A stretch of DNA of 64,000 nucleotides from Diplosphaera chodatii (taxonomy: Eukaryota > Chlorophyta > Trebouxiophyceae > Prasiolales > Stichococcaceae), in NCBI GenBank assembly GCA_032358165.1, contig JAALGY010000015.1, positions 1,116,001 through 1,180,000 of the forward strand, given 5' to 3'. The position numbers and the translations under genes are program-made. A model generated the notes under the pieces. It was not told where the DNA came from. It saw only the letters and a list, made by a program, of their open reading frames with translations, and did no database searches. Positions 46,405-56,720 of the stretch are shown here, in pieces (position 1 is the stretch's first letter; every line of letters begins with the position of its first letter).

Positions 46405-49400
46405 CTACAGCTCCTGCGTCTTCAGCTCAGCCTCCTGCAACGAGATTCGGTAAGCTTCATGGCATCACACTGTGCAGGTGCCTTCACCCACAATCTGCGA
46501 TGTACCAAGAACATGCTGACAGCAGGCAAGGCTGTGTTGTCTGCTTGCCTTGATGTGCAAGCCGTGGAAGCCGGCAGGCACGCGGTGTGGGATGGGCACC
46601 GTCGCAAGTGGCTTCGAGTCCATGGTGGCGGCATCAAAGACTGCCAGCTGCGTCTCGCCAGTGTCCTCGTGTGTCAGGTACGTCACCAGGTAGCCCTCAT
46701 CCTCGGCTGCATATGCTGACCTCAGTGTCAGTTGACAGCTGAACCTAATATTGCCTCAGCAGGCGCTGGTGGTCGATGTGGGCGATGTCCCGATGCCAGA
46801 GGTACTGGTAATGCAACGTGTCACACTTGCTCGCTCACCTTGCTTCTTGCCATTCTCGGCGTCCTTGACAACAAAGAATGCCTCGCCGCCCTGCACCTTG
46901 GCGGGGTAGTCGATCTGGCCCACCAGCGCCTCCGCCTGATGAATGCGAAGGTCAGCACCTGTTGTCAATCTTGGCAGCTGCCATGGCAGCATGCTAATGC
47001 ACATGCACGCAGCTGCTGGTCCACTCCTCATATGGTCAGGAACCTCTGGCCGAACATATTCAGGATCAAGCTCGTGCATTCGAGCGCAGCAGGCGCACCT
47101 CGCTGTTGGCCTGGAGATCAAGCTTGGTGACGCCCGTGAAGCCAGGCGCTGTGGACTGTTCAGGCATGGTTGCCAGGTATGCATACCGTGTCTTCCGGCC
47201 TGCAGATCACCAGCAGTGCGCCTCGACATGCTTGCACATGACATGCATAAAACGCACCAAAGCTGCTTTGCCACCAAAGGCTCGACAGTCAGCCATGCAG
47301 AGATGCCAGATCATCAGCACACCAATAAGGTGACCAGGTGACTGCGGGAAATCGCCGACTGTGTGGTGGACGCGGGTGCGCGACGCCTCGCCGGTCTTGA
47401 GGTTGAAGGTCATCAGGTGCAGGCGCGGCATGTGGCCCGGCGTGCGGAAGTGGCCGGCGCCAATGTCCAGCTCGAACTGCAGCAACAAGCAGAAGGAGAC
47501 TCGTGCAGCAGGCTCAGAAGGACCGCCTACCTGTGCAAGAAGGCACCACGCCTGCCGCTGCGCTCGTGGCAGGGAGGGCCCTCCGCAAGCAAAGTAATGA
47601 TGCTGCCGCATCACTGCTTGGCACAAAGCGTCCAGGTGCACCCCAGGTGGCAGGTCCAGGAAGCACACACCTCGTCGAAGGTGCACGCTGCAAGCTTGAC
47701 GATGCTGTCGCCCTCCTGCCAGGCGTTGGCTGTGTGGAAGATCACCATTGCTGGCAGCTCAAACCTGCAGCAGTTGAAGTCAGCACAAATTCGGTTGCTT
47801 GACATGTGCATGACGACATTTTAAGGTTGGCAGGTGATGGCATCCATTGAACGACATTCACACACCACTTGATGGCATCCTCATTGGTGGCGTAGCGCGG
47901 CATCAGGCCGAATCGAGACTTGCGCGACTTGTCGAAGTGGAAAGGCAGGCTGCCCTCCTTCACAATCCTCTGCACGTTATGCGAGTCGAGAGCGTGTTAG
48001 TTTGCTGCAGTGCGCCTGCGCCCTCAGGCTGTTTGGACATTACGAACTTGTAGGCTATGTTCGCAGTTGCAGTTTACGCTGGGATGAAAGAAATATGTGT
48101 GGCACACCTCTGGCTGGAAACACAGGGGCATGTCCAGCAGAATGAAGTACTCCTCTGTCAATGCACAGTCGTGCATCATGATCGGCCTGCAAAGAGAGAC
48201 ATCGCCCTGGATATGGACTGCTCCCAAGACACGATGGGGAACATACAGCTGTCAGCGCATGGGGCAAACTGCGGCATGTTTGCTGATCACAGAGGTCACA
48301 AATATGAACCCCTGACCTGGGCAGGTGCACGGGCACGTCCGACACGAGCTCCCCCTTGGCATTGATGACGCAGTAGGTGCAGTGTGGCTGCTTGCCCACA
48401 TTGTAGCCAAAGGCAAACAGCTCGCCTACATGAAGAAACACTTTGTTCAGGACAAGGCACTCGAGCCACCCCATCACCGACCTCCTCCCCTAGATTTGCA
48501 ATCGTGGCAAAGACCAAGTGTGCTGGCAATTGTCCAGCTGGTGCAGGCTCCATTTGCACAGGAATGCATGTCTGTGAGGTCCTGTTCGGTCCTTGCAAAC
48601 AGTGATCTGTGTGCGCACCTGTGACGGGGTCCTTCTTGGGATGGGCGGTGAAGGCATGGTTCAGTTTGCCATTGTAGTCTACACGACCCAGGGTCTCAAC
48701 GACACCGTTGCAAAGCACGCGCAGCGCATACCTGTACGGCATAGTTCACGTCATCCTCAGGAGTGCAAGGTTTGCGCCTCTTGCACTATTGCCACCAGTT
48801 GCCTGCTCGCTTTTTGTGTATAGGCAAGATTGAGACAAGCTGGAGAGCAGGACTCACGGCATGTCGCCCTCCTCCAGCGTCAGCAGCCGCTTGGCATGGA
48901 ACACCATTGCAGTGTTCTGCACAGCCACACAGCATTCAGCACACAGTACAGGTGGGGAGCTGAGGAACAGCGCAGGGGTTCCAACACAAAGCATGGCGGT
49001 CAGTACAAGATTTGACTCACCGCATGCGAGGACCCTTTCTGCACAGCAGAAACGTGCAAATGTGTCAGACCATTGCATGTCCTGATGCTTGTATGCTTTG
49101 GATGCATGAGGCACGACTACTGTTTGACGCCGCACCGAGGCATCGATGACGCCAAGCTTGCACTTGAGTTTCTGCAGCGTCATCTGCAGCAGGTACCCCG
49201 CGCCCGCGCAGTCGCCAATCTGTTTGACAGCATCTGTACTCAGGAGCACAAGCGGGACCAGACAGCAGGTAGCGGTGGGTTCTACATTCTCAGCTTTCAA
49301 TTGACCCAGATCTGTAGCTGGACATCTATAGCTCAATTTTACGGTGCAAGCAATGCAAGCACCTTTTCGTACACTGGAAAGCCGGCAGCTTTCTCAGTTT

Positions 49401-50294
49401 GCAGGCGGTGCGTCTGTACATAGCGGTTGTTGTAGGACGCCTTGCCACCCTTGATGCGCACAGCGTGCGTCATGCCATCACCTGGGTGAGGTGCACCACA
49501 GGGGGGGTCAGCACCACGCTGCCGCAGTATGTCACATAACCATTGGGCAGCAGCATTCACGCTGCAGCTGCCATGGCAGATGGTGGTCATATCTCAAGAC
49601 TGCTACACACTGCTACACCGGAATTCGAGAGCATGTCCCACAGCTTACCATCAAACCTACACGAATGTCCCAGCATGTCAGTGCGTGTGTAAGGTTTGTC
49701 GCAAGCTGATATTGTCAGGCGACCAATCACGATCAACCTGGTCTGCTGCAGCAGGTCGATCAGCTCAACACACTCACCAGTGGTAGTTGCCAATGGGCCG
49801 GTGGAATGGATTCTGCGAGTAAACACAGGCATGGATATAGCTCTGACCCTGGCACCAAACCCTGCATCGTCCCTCAACGTGTTACATCAGTGGCAAGCGC
49901 ACCGGACCGACGCGCACATACACGCCATTCATAGATGGCGGCATGTCGCCGTGCACAGGCAGCTCGTTGTCAAAGTGCTCTTCATCGGTGGGCGCGTACA
50001 GACCTGCAGCGACAAAAGTTGATGTGTTTCGCAGATTGGTAGAGACATAACGGTGGCCGAGGCACCAGAAAGACAGCCCTGGGATGCCCTGGGCGCACCT
50101 TGGAGGTACACGTTCTTCTCGCGCAAGGCCGGCAGACCACGGCACCACGCTAAAGCCACGTCCAAGATGTGAAACATCCACGTGCGGAACACGAACAGCA
50201 ACCCGAGGATGCCGCTCGCTGTCACAAGGTTGGAGACGGTGGCGGATGGCGCTACGGCCATGCCGCCGCTCTTGGGCGTGCTCAGCAGCACCAT
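46405..50294 (-). CDS. Carotenoid cleavage dioxygenase (RPE65/CCD family)
   Basis: This is a non-haem iron enzyme that cleaves carotenoid double bonds to make apocarotenoids. The start ATG at 50294 leads into a hydrophobic N-terminus (ASGILGLLFVFRTWMFHILD), probably a membrane anchor. Family blocks: LYAPTDEEHFDNELPVHGDM followed by NGVYVRVGP; GDGMTHAVRIKGGKASYNNR; LGRVDYNGKLNHAFTAHPKK; GELFAFGYNVGKQPHCTYCV; RPIMMHDCALTEEYFILLDM; MVIFHTANAWQEGDSIVKLA; RLHLMTFNLKTGEASRTRVH; GYLVTYLTHEDTGETQLAVF and PHRVPAGFHGLHI. The four expected iron-ligand histidines are visible (AHPK, MHDC, FHTAN, GFHG). A 30-nt final exon (46434-46405) encodes EAELKTQEL and is joined through a GC-AG intron (46548-46435); this restores the normal family C-terminus. 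Subclass is uncertain, closest in feel to CCD1. Confidence 0.9.
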
Positions 50295-50833
50295 GTCTTG
50301 CAGGGGAGAACGCGCAGAAACGCAAGGTGATCACTGAAGGGAAGGTGTTGAGCGGGAGCCCGACGATAGAGGCACGATTGCAACCCGGACTCCAAGCTTC
50401 GTAATGATGGCTGACGCTGACTCTGCGAACCCACTCGGCAAGATGTTGGAAGACAGCGCGTAGCCTCGAGAATATCACGAATGCTGCTGTTATATTTCTG
50501 GGAAGCAACGACGAGTTCTGTGACCAAACATTGGTGTAAGCTGCGAGCGGGGTTATTGGCCCTCTTGCTTGCTTCGCGTGTCCAGGCCAGCAGCGCTGCG
50601 GAAGCTGGACGCCGGTGCATTCTCGAGGCATGCACAACAACCCATGTCTACGTTGGCACTCTTCACACTTCAGTCATGCTTTGCTTTGCACACCTGCAGT
50701 GGAATGCTCCCACACTGGCAATCTATGGCCTGGCTATTAACATTGATCACCTGTGATTGCTCAGATCAAGCTGGTACATAACAGGTGCATGGCCAACAGG
50801 CAGAAGCAATGCACCTAGAACCCGCTAGAAAGC
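50295..50833. promoter_or_regulatory. Divergent spacer upstream of CCD
   Basis: This contains the CCD promoter and possibly that of the small Cys-rich gene at 50834. No exon is recognised. Confidence 0.3.
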
Positions 50834-51115
50834 ATGACTCCTGTCTGTGAAGCGTGCATGCTGGGCAAAAGGCATCGGTGGCGGTCTGCCCTGTTGCTAG
50901 TAGTGCTGCTGGTAACACAGTGCCGCCCAGCCATGTCAACCGCACGCGCCGACATGCTCATCGGGTACACCGAGGAGGCACCGACTGAAGCTGATGTCGA
51001 CGACTGCGCAGACCGTATGAGCGAGCAGATATGTCAGGGTTACAAAGACAGCGGCATGTGCAGTACAGGTGCGGCGCATGACATGTTGTGTTCGCAAGGT
51101 AGCTGCAGTCATTGA
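50834..51115 (+). CDS. Small putative secreted Cys-rich protein (ShKT-like spacing)
   Basis: This single open frame of 93 codons begins at ATG 50834, with a second ATG at 50858 giving MLGKRHRWRSALLLVVLLVT, a good signal peptide. A likely cleavage site follows (near STARA). The mature part has an acidic segment (YTEEAPTEADVDD) and then CADRMSEQICQGYKDSGMC and, after a gap, MLCSQGSC. The C-x-D start, the Gly-x-Cys and the Met before a later Cys fit the ShKT/SXC fold, a disulphide-rich module common as an accessory domain in algal and animal secreted proteins. The sixth Cys is missing before the stop, and there is a possible donor after SGMCST, so the gene may continue in further exons or be a truncated relic. 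Confidence 0.4.
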   Translation: MTPVCEACMLGKRHRWRSALLLVVLLVTQCRPAMSTARADMLIGYTEEAPTEADVDDCADRMSEQICQGYKDSGMCSTGAAHDMLCSQGSCSH

Positions 51116-51584
51116 TAGTTCTTTGCTGAGACATTGCTGAGGCGTCGCATAGTGTGCCATCAGGATACGTGCGGGAGTCTTGTCAAGCGACTTGTGGCGC
51201 TTGCCACTAGTTTGGTCTGTCCCGTACTGACCACAGCAACAGTGAGTATGACAGCTATAGCGTTCCAGCTCTTCGGTGGTGGACTCACACCCTCCGGCCA
51301 CGCACAGCATGCCAGAGGGGTGCAAGTTTGGCCGCCAGCAGTGAAGCTGGTTACCACAGAAAACACTGCTACTGCATGGGCAGTGCCTGCGGCATTTTGG
51401 CTCTCTGGTGCCTTGCAACCATGCATAGCTGCCATGCAGATAGATGGCGTGTATATATGAAGCATGTTCAGTGGGACGATCAGTGGTTTGAGCTTACTTT
51501 CCTTTTGTTGCGTTTGAACGGGCTGGTCTGCAGTATGTGATATCAATGCTTGGAGCAATAACACCCAGAATTTGGCACACTCAC
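51116..51584. other. Convergent spacer before the MATE gene stop
   Basis: No exon is recognised. If the Cys-rich gene has further exons they could lie here, but none shows a continuing Cys pattern. Confidence 0.3.
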
Positions 51585-53276
51585 TCAATCCAAATCTTCG
51601 CTAGAGACGGACGGATCCGGGACGCCAGGCACTATTGCGACGGGCAGCGGCGACCCCGGGGACATGAGCCGCAGTGTGTCACACACTGTGTTGCTGAAGA
51701 GGAAGCTGGCCAGGCCTGCCCAGATGCCCAACAGCCCCATGTGCAGTACGCTCTGGCTGCCGTAGATCACGGCGAGTGCGATGGCAATGCCCAGCCCCGT
51801 GCGTTTGGCGATGTAGCTGGTGTCCACAGCACCCAGCAGTGCACCCTCCAGAACTGTTGCAAGCGGAATCAGCGGCATGGCGAGTGCCAGCAGCGGCACG
51901 ACGTGCGTGACGGCGCTGATGACGCCCGGGTCCTGCGTGAAGACTGCTGGGATGGTGGACTGCGCCACCAGGAATGCTGCGCCCAGCGCCACGCCGGGGG
52001 CAAAGCCCATCAGCAGGATGCGCAGCAGCACATCCCGCGCCGTCGACAAGTCCTTCTCGCCCAGGGCGGAGGCCACCATGGAGTTGGCGGCGATGTTGAG
52101 GCACTGGGACACCTGCGTCCAGAAGTCCCAGACCTGCTTGATGATGGTGTGCGCCGCGAGCGCCGTCACCCCCAGCGCGGTCACCAGGCTGGTGCACCCC
52201 ACCACCACCGGAAGCACCAGCAGGTTCACCGCGCCCAGCGGCAGCCCCTTCTTCAGCAGGGGCGTGACCTCCTGCAGGGTGGGCACATGGCCCAGGTCAC
52301 CAGCGAACAGCGCCTTCTCCCGCACCAGCAACCCCACCATCACGGCCAGGCCCACGTACTGCCCGATCGCCGGCGCCAGCGCCGCACCCATCACACCCCA
52401 GTTGAGCCCAAAGACAAAGAGCAGCTCCAGCACGACATAGGTGATGTTGTTGGCCAGGTAAGCCAGCAGCGGCGTGCGCGTGTCCTTGCGGCCGCGGAAG
52501 TTGCCGGTGCCCACATTGTACAGCAGGAATGCGGGGCACGCAAAGCACCGCACCCGCAGGTACATGACTGCCAGCGTCGCCGTCTCTGGTGTCGTCCCAA
52601 GCAATGTCATGAGCAGCGGCGAGTACGTCCACAGGGCAAAGATGAGGGCGGTGCCGCAAATCAGACCCACAAACATTGCTCGCGCAGTGGCCTTCGAAAC
52701 CTCTGCAGTGTCCTTCTCCGCAGCAGCGTTGGCCACGCTGGACGTGGTGCAGACTGTCAGGAAGTTGAAGAATAGGTTGCTGAAAACAAATATGAGCGTG
52801 CTGAGCCCTACCGCCCCCAATGGCGCTGTGCCGAGCCTGCCGATGATGGCTGTGTCAACCAGCAGCATGACGGCGTCCAGCATGATGGACGCCAGCGCTG
52901 GAAGCGCCACGCTGCGGATGTCTGCATCAAAGGGTGAGTTCACGAGCTCGCCAAGCCGCGAGCTCGTGCTGCCTGCGCCGCTACGCACAACAGCCCCTGA
53001 GCCGCTGCCGGCCACACTGCGCTGCCTGTCTGGTGCATCCTCATTCAGGGCCTGCGTCAGCATGTGACGCATGCGCCGCATAGTGCTGCCTCTGTGCTGT
53101 GCGAGCGGCCGATGCCATCGCTGTGCACCCGGCTGTGCTCGTTTGGATAGGTGTGCACTGCTGGACTGCAAACGGCTGACTGACCGCCTCAAGCACGGCA
53201 GGACCACGGTCCTGCCATGCGCGTGCTCAGATCTTGCAGTTGCAACGGCGCTCCGTGGGAGGCTGGGTACAAACAT
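51585..53276 (-). CDS. MATE-family efflux transporter, probably plastid-targeted, intronless
   Basis: This is a single uninterrupted frame of 563 residues from the ATG at 53276. The first 60 or so residues (MFVPSLPRSAVATARSEH onward, Arg/Ser/Ala-rich) look like a chloroplast transit peptide. The rest is a 12-helix MATE antiporter: DADIRSVALPALASIMLDAV, LVDTAIIGRLGTAPLGAVGL, NVGTGNFRGRKDTRTPLLAY, LNWGVMGAALAPAIGQYVGL, ALGVTALAAHTIIKQVWDFW, NIAANSMVASALGEKDLSTA, LEGALLGAVDTSYIAKRTGL and LGIWAGLASFLFSNTVCDTL. The closest plant relatives are the chloroplast EDS5/DETOX-type members and bacterial DinF. Substrate is unknown. It is notable for having no introns next to genes with 5-28 exons. Confidence 0.93.
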   Translation of the reverse strand: MFVPSLPRSAVATARSEHAHGRTVVLPCLRRSVSRLQSSSAHLSKRAQPGAQRWHRPLAQHRGSTMRRMRHMLTQALNEDAPDRQRSVAGSGSGAVVRSGAGSTSSRLGELVNSPFDADIRSVALPALASIMLDAVMLLVDTAIIGRLGTAPLGAVGLSTLIFVFSNLFFNFLTVCTTSSVANAAAEKDTAEVSKATARAMFVGLICGTALIFALWTYSPLLMTLLGTTPETATLAVMYLRVRCFACPAFLLYNVGTGNFRGRKDTRTPLLAYLANNITYVVLELLFVFGLNWGVMGAALAPAIGQYVGLAVMVGLLVREKALFAGDLGHVPTLQEVTPLLKKGLPLGAVNLLVLPVVVGCTSLVTALGVTALAAHTIIKQVWDFWTQVSQCLNIAANSMVASALGEKDLSTARDVLLRILLMGFAPGVALGAAFLVAQSTIPAVFTQDPGVISAVTHVVPLLALAMPLIPLATVLEGALLGAVDTSYIAKRTGLGIAIALAVIYGSQSVLHMGLLGIWAGLASFLFSNTVCDTLRLMSPGSPLPVAIVPGVPDPSVSSEDLD

Positions 53277-53769
53277 GAAACAGTGCAGCTGACAAGATTT
53301 TGCAGAGTGGGACACGCCCTCGGTGCAGAGCGCCACCGGCGACTTCCTGACTGACGTGCGAATCGATGGAAAAATGTCGTGTTTCAGGGCCGTAGTGGCC
53401 GAACCGCCGATGCAATTGACCGTGCGCCTGCGCTGTCCGATGCTGAGCTGGCATGCGATGCTCCAGATCTCAGCGCAGGTCAGCAGCAGCTTTCAGTCCC
53501 GCTGTTGCGTATTGCTCCCACACGCCAACAGACCCTGTCAATCGCCAAGTCTCCTATCTGTTGCATCCCACCCTTCAGGGCCTTGCGTCTGTGTCCCACA
53601 AAAGAAGTGTACAAGCAGTCACTTCAGTCATCTCGCAGCCCATGTCACAGCAGCCGAAGGAAGCGCTGACAGTCCCAACTGACTGACATCCGCACCTCGC
53701 TAATCACTTGCTAGACGGATACCCAGCTGTGTGGTCAGGCTGTCCGTCCCTGGTGGCCTGGGCAGCACG
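53277..53769. promoter_or_regulatory. Divergent spacer between two intronless genes
   Basis: This separates the MATE start (left) from the CCDC6-like start (right) and probably contains both promoters. No coding exon or clear core element is recognised. Confidence 0.35.
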
Positions 53770-54657
53770 ATGGCTGTTCCTGTGGAGCAGCTCAGCCACG
53801 AGCAGCTTCAAGATCTGCTGGCAACGGAGCGCCGCAGGACTGCACAGCTCGTGGACGATCTGAAACGGGCAAAGGAGGAGAACTTTCTCGCGCAACAACG
53901 AGCGGAACAGGAGGAAGAGTTCATCACAAACCGGCTGACCAAGCGGCTGACACAGCTGAAGCGGGAAAAGCAGAACCTTGCAAATGAGGTCGAACAAGAG
54001 GAGGAGTATCTGGTCAACAACCTGCAAAAGCGCCTCACAGAGGTCACGAGGGAGAAGGTTGACCTCGAACGGCGACTGGAGGCGGAGCAGGAATACATCG
54101 TCAACAAGCTGCAGGCAAAGCTGCAGGAGCTGGGGCGGGAGCGCAACAAGCTGAACCTGGAGAAGGCAGAGCTGGAGAACACGTTGGAAGCAGAGCAGGA
54201 GTTCATTGCCAACCGCCTGCAGATGCAGGTGGAGCGCCTTGCAGCCGAGAAGCGCAATCTGCAGAAGGAAAAGAGCGACATGCAGCGCCAGGTCACCGAG
54301 CTTGCTGCGGCGGTTCACCGGCTCAGCCAAGACAAGTGCCAGCTGGAGAACCAGATGGAGATGGAGGAGGAGAGAGTGGTCAACAGGCTGCAACGACAGC
54401 TGGAGGGCCTTCTTTCCAACTACCATATCCTGGAGCAGCGGCTGGAGATGGCCGGGGTTCCCATCCAACAGCTCCCGGTGGCACCAATGGCAGCGGACAC
54501 AGAGTGGGTGTACAGCAGCGGCCGGCGTCAGAGCAGAGGCGGTCGTGAGCGCTCCCTGAGCGTGAGCAGTGGTGGCAGCCGGCGCAGCAGCATCAACGAG
54601 ATCCGGTTGCAGCGCACCAGCAGCAGCGCAATGGCATCCACGCAGCCATCTCAGTAG
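53770..54657 (+). CDS. CCDC6-like coiled-coil protein, intronless
   Basis: This single uninterrupted frame of 295 residues starts at ATG 53770 (MAVPVEQLSHEQLQDLL). Almost all of residues 10-230 are coiled coil, with four repeats of a signature in which an acidic-Gln run is followed by a hydrophobic-x-N-x-L segment: RAEQEEEFITNRL, EVEQEEEYLVNNL, EAEQEYIVNKL and EAEQEFIANRL, then a weaker MEEERVVNRL. This repeat and the flanking LEAEKRNLQKEK-type blocks match the CCDC6 (DUF2046) family. The tail is Ser/Arg-rich (SLSVSSGGSRRSS), a likely phosphorylated disordered end. In animals CCDC6 is linked to the DNA-damage response; no role is established in algae. Confidence 0.88.
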   Translation: MAVPVEQLSHEQLQDLLATERRRTAQLVDDLKRAKEENFLAQQRAEQEEEFITNRLTKRLTQLKREKQNLANEVEQEEEYLVNNLQKRLTEVTREKVDLERRLEAEQEYIVNKLQAKLQELGRERNKLNLEKAELENTLEAEQEFIANRLQMQVERLAAEKRNLQKEKSDMQRQVTELAAAVHRLSQDKCQLENQMEMEEERVVNRLQRQLEGLLSNYHILEQRLEMAGVPIQQLPVAPMAADTEWVYSSGRRQSRGGRERSLSVSSGGSRRSSINEIRLQRTSSSAMASTQPSQ

Positions 54658-55044
54658 CGACAGTGTGTGACTGTGATATGAGGCATAACGAGGAGAAGCT
54701 TGCGGTGGTCATTTGCAGAGGTCCTTCAGATGTCCGTTTACAGCTGGCCTCATGTGCCATACGTTGGGTTGACGTGACATCAACAGGTTTGCGGTAGCCG
54801 ACATACCCGTCTGAAAGGTCAATCATCACAGGGCAAGGCAGGCCCGGTAAGCAGATGTCGCATTACGTGCAAACTCAGCTAGTGATGCAGCGATCATGCT
54901 ATCCCGGGCGCAATGTACACAAGAGCGCAGTCTGTCACCCCTCGTCACCTCATACAACTGTACATGAATGCGCGCCAGTAGACACACAGAAGCATGAAGG
55001 GCCACCACAGAATGTGGTCTCGCAACACGTCCCTCACAAAATAC
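54658..55044. other. Convergent spacer between CCDC6-like and MBL genes
   Basis: No exon is recognised. It should hold both 3' untranslated regions. Confidence 0.35.
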
Positions 55045-56720
55045 TTAGGCGCCTTCAGCGGTGAGCAGCTCATGCACTCGCCGCATGCGGTCATCCAAGC
55101 CGTCAAAGTGAAACTGCCGCCCATGGCCGGGGAAGATGTGCAGGAAATCGTGCTGCAACAGACCCTTGACGGACTCCAGCTGCCTTGGCACCGAATCCCA
55201 GTTGAACCGCCTGAGGCGCAGTCAGGAATGTGAGTCGAGTGATGGTCTGCAATAGGTGCGACATGAAGCAAGACACGCGTGGCCATGCCGAGCTGCTGCG
55301 CAACCTTCAGAGTTTACCTGGCAATGCTTAGACGCTCCAGTTGCGCGGAGTACAGCAAGTGGTCGCCTGTGAATAGTGCCTGCCATACAAGCGACGACCA
55401 CTTCGTCACATCCGCACAATGCAGCAACCGCCAGTGTGAGCGAAGCACACACTTCTGTTTCGCAGCAGGAGCCGCACACACCTGCTGCGGCTTGTACAGC
55501 ATGGAGATGCATCCAGGTGTGTGGCCGGGCGTGAACAGGATGTCGACGTCCTCCCCGCCGTCCGGCAGCTGCCACGGGCCTGAGCCCTCCAGCTGAATCT
55601 CACACGCACTGCAGCAAGCATAGCAAGTTGTATGTCAGCAATGCAGCTTGATATCGGCTGCTGCAGCGTTTGTCTGGACCACATTGTAAAGAAGCATAAC
55701 TCACTCGGTGCCCTGCCGCCGGTTCACCTCCGCCTGCAGGATAATCAAACACCGATGTTGGCGTGTTTAACACATGGAACGCAGTGGTGAACACAGTCGA
55801 CGGCAACCACAGACATGTCATGTCCCGCTGACAACGGCAGTTGCCACCTTGTGTATGATGCGCTGGCAGCCGAGAGCCTCTGCCCACTTGGCATGATCGC
55901 AAACATCGTCACGGTGCGAGAGCACCATGTACTTCACACCGCCAAGCGCCTGTGTGCACACATTGCTGCTCAGAATACAGGGGTAACATTGCTGCCTGTG
56001 GCGCTTGGGCATTGACCAATATGTGTATGCGTCTCGACGCAGCAGTGCCCACCAACCAACCAACCTGAAGCCGCTTGGAGAGGCCTGGGTGGTAGCGCGG
56101 CGAGTCCATCATCACATTGCCCTCTGGACGCCGCACCAGCCAGGATGTAGCGCCGAAGCTGTGCTCGCTGGTGAACCCGCAGTAGAACACATCGTCGCAG
56201 ACCGTGGGCAGTGGGAAATCACGATGCGCTGCCGCCAGTTCTCCAGGCTCCTGCACACAGATGGCACGAGTTGCTCGTGAACGACGCATGCTTGACGGTC
56301 GCCTCAGCCCAGCCCAGCCAGCAGCCAGCCAATGTGGCAGGTGAGGCACCTCCCGTGTCGCTCACCTGGTGCTTGACCTGGATGGAGTGGGTGGGGCAGG
56401 CGAGCAGCGCCTGCAGCGCCCTGCGGCGCTCACTGGGCGTCTCTGGCTGCCGCACGACGGCTGACATGGAGCCCACACGGCCAAACGTCTCCGGGTCCAT
56501 CCACCTGCACACACTTGGCCAGCCTGTGACAGAGGACTCTGCATGTGCCTTACGCGCAAGGCCCTGCAATATTCCTGTCATGCAGTGAAGCCTGTCACAG
56601 CCTACCACAGTCCGCGTGCAGGGACTCGAAGACCCACCTGCAGGTGTCGCAGTCGATGCAGGTGTGGTCGACAAACACTGCGTTGCCCTTCTCAAGCCCG
56701 ACATTGTCATGGCGGGGCTG
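55045..56720 (-). CDS. Ferredoxin-like 4Fe-4S domain fused to a metallo-beta-lactamase-fold hydrolase
   Basis: Exon order on the minus strand: a 4Fe-4S segment NAVFVDHTCIDCDTCRW (about 56710-56636) with C-x2-C-x2-C; DPETFGRVGSMSAVVRQPET and ALQALLACPTHSIQ (the fourth Cys before Pro); EPGELAAAHRDFPLP and SWLVRRPEGNVMMDSPRYHP; GGVKYMVLSHRDDVCDHAKW (metal motif H..D..DH); AEVNRRQGTE; DILFTPGHTPGCISMLYKPQ; ALFTGDHLLYSAQLERLSIA; and RFNWDSVPRQLESVKGLLQH leading to FLHIFPGHGRQFHFDGLDDR. The stop is TAA at 55047-55045. The ferredoxin-MBL combination is a known plant and cyanobacterial family of unknown substrate, often plastid-located. The upstream exon with the start codon and transit peptide was not found; it should lie above 56720. 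Confidence 0.85.

Noticed and set aside
51537..52775. Plus-strand frame of 412 codons
   Set aside because: It is antisense to the MATE transporter, which has clear membrane helices and family motifs.
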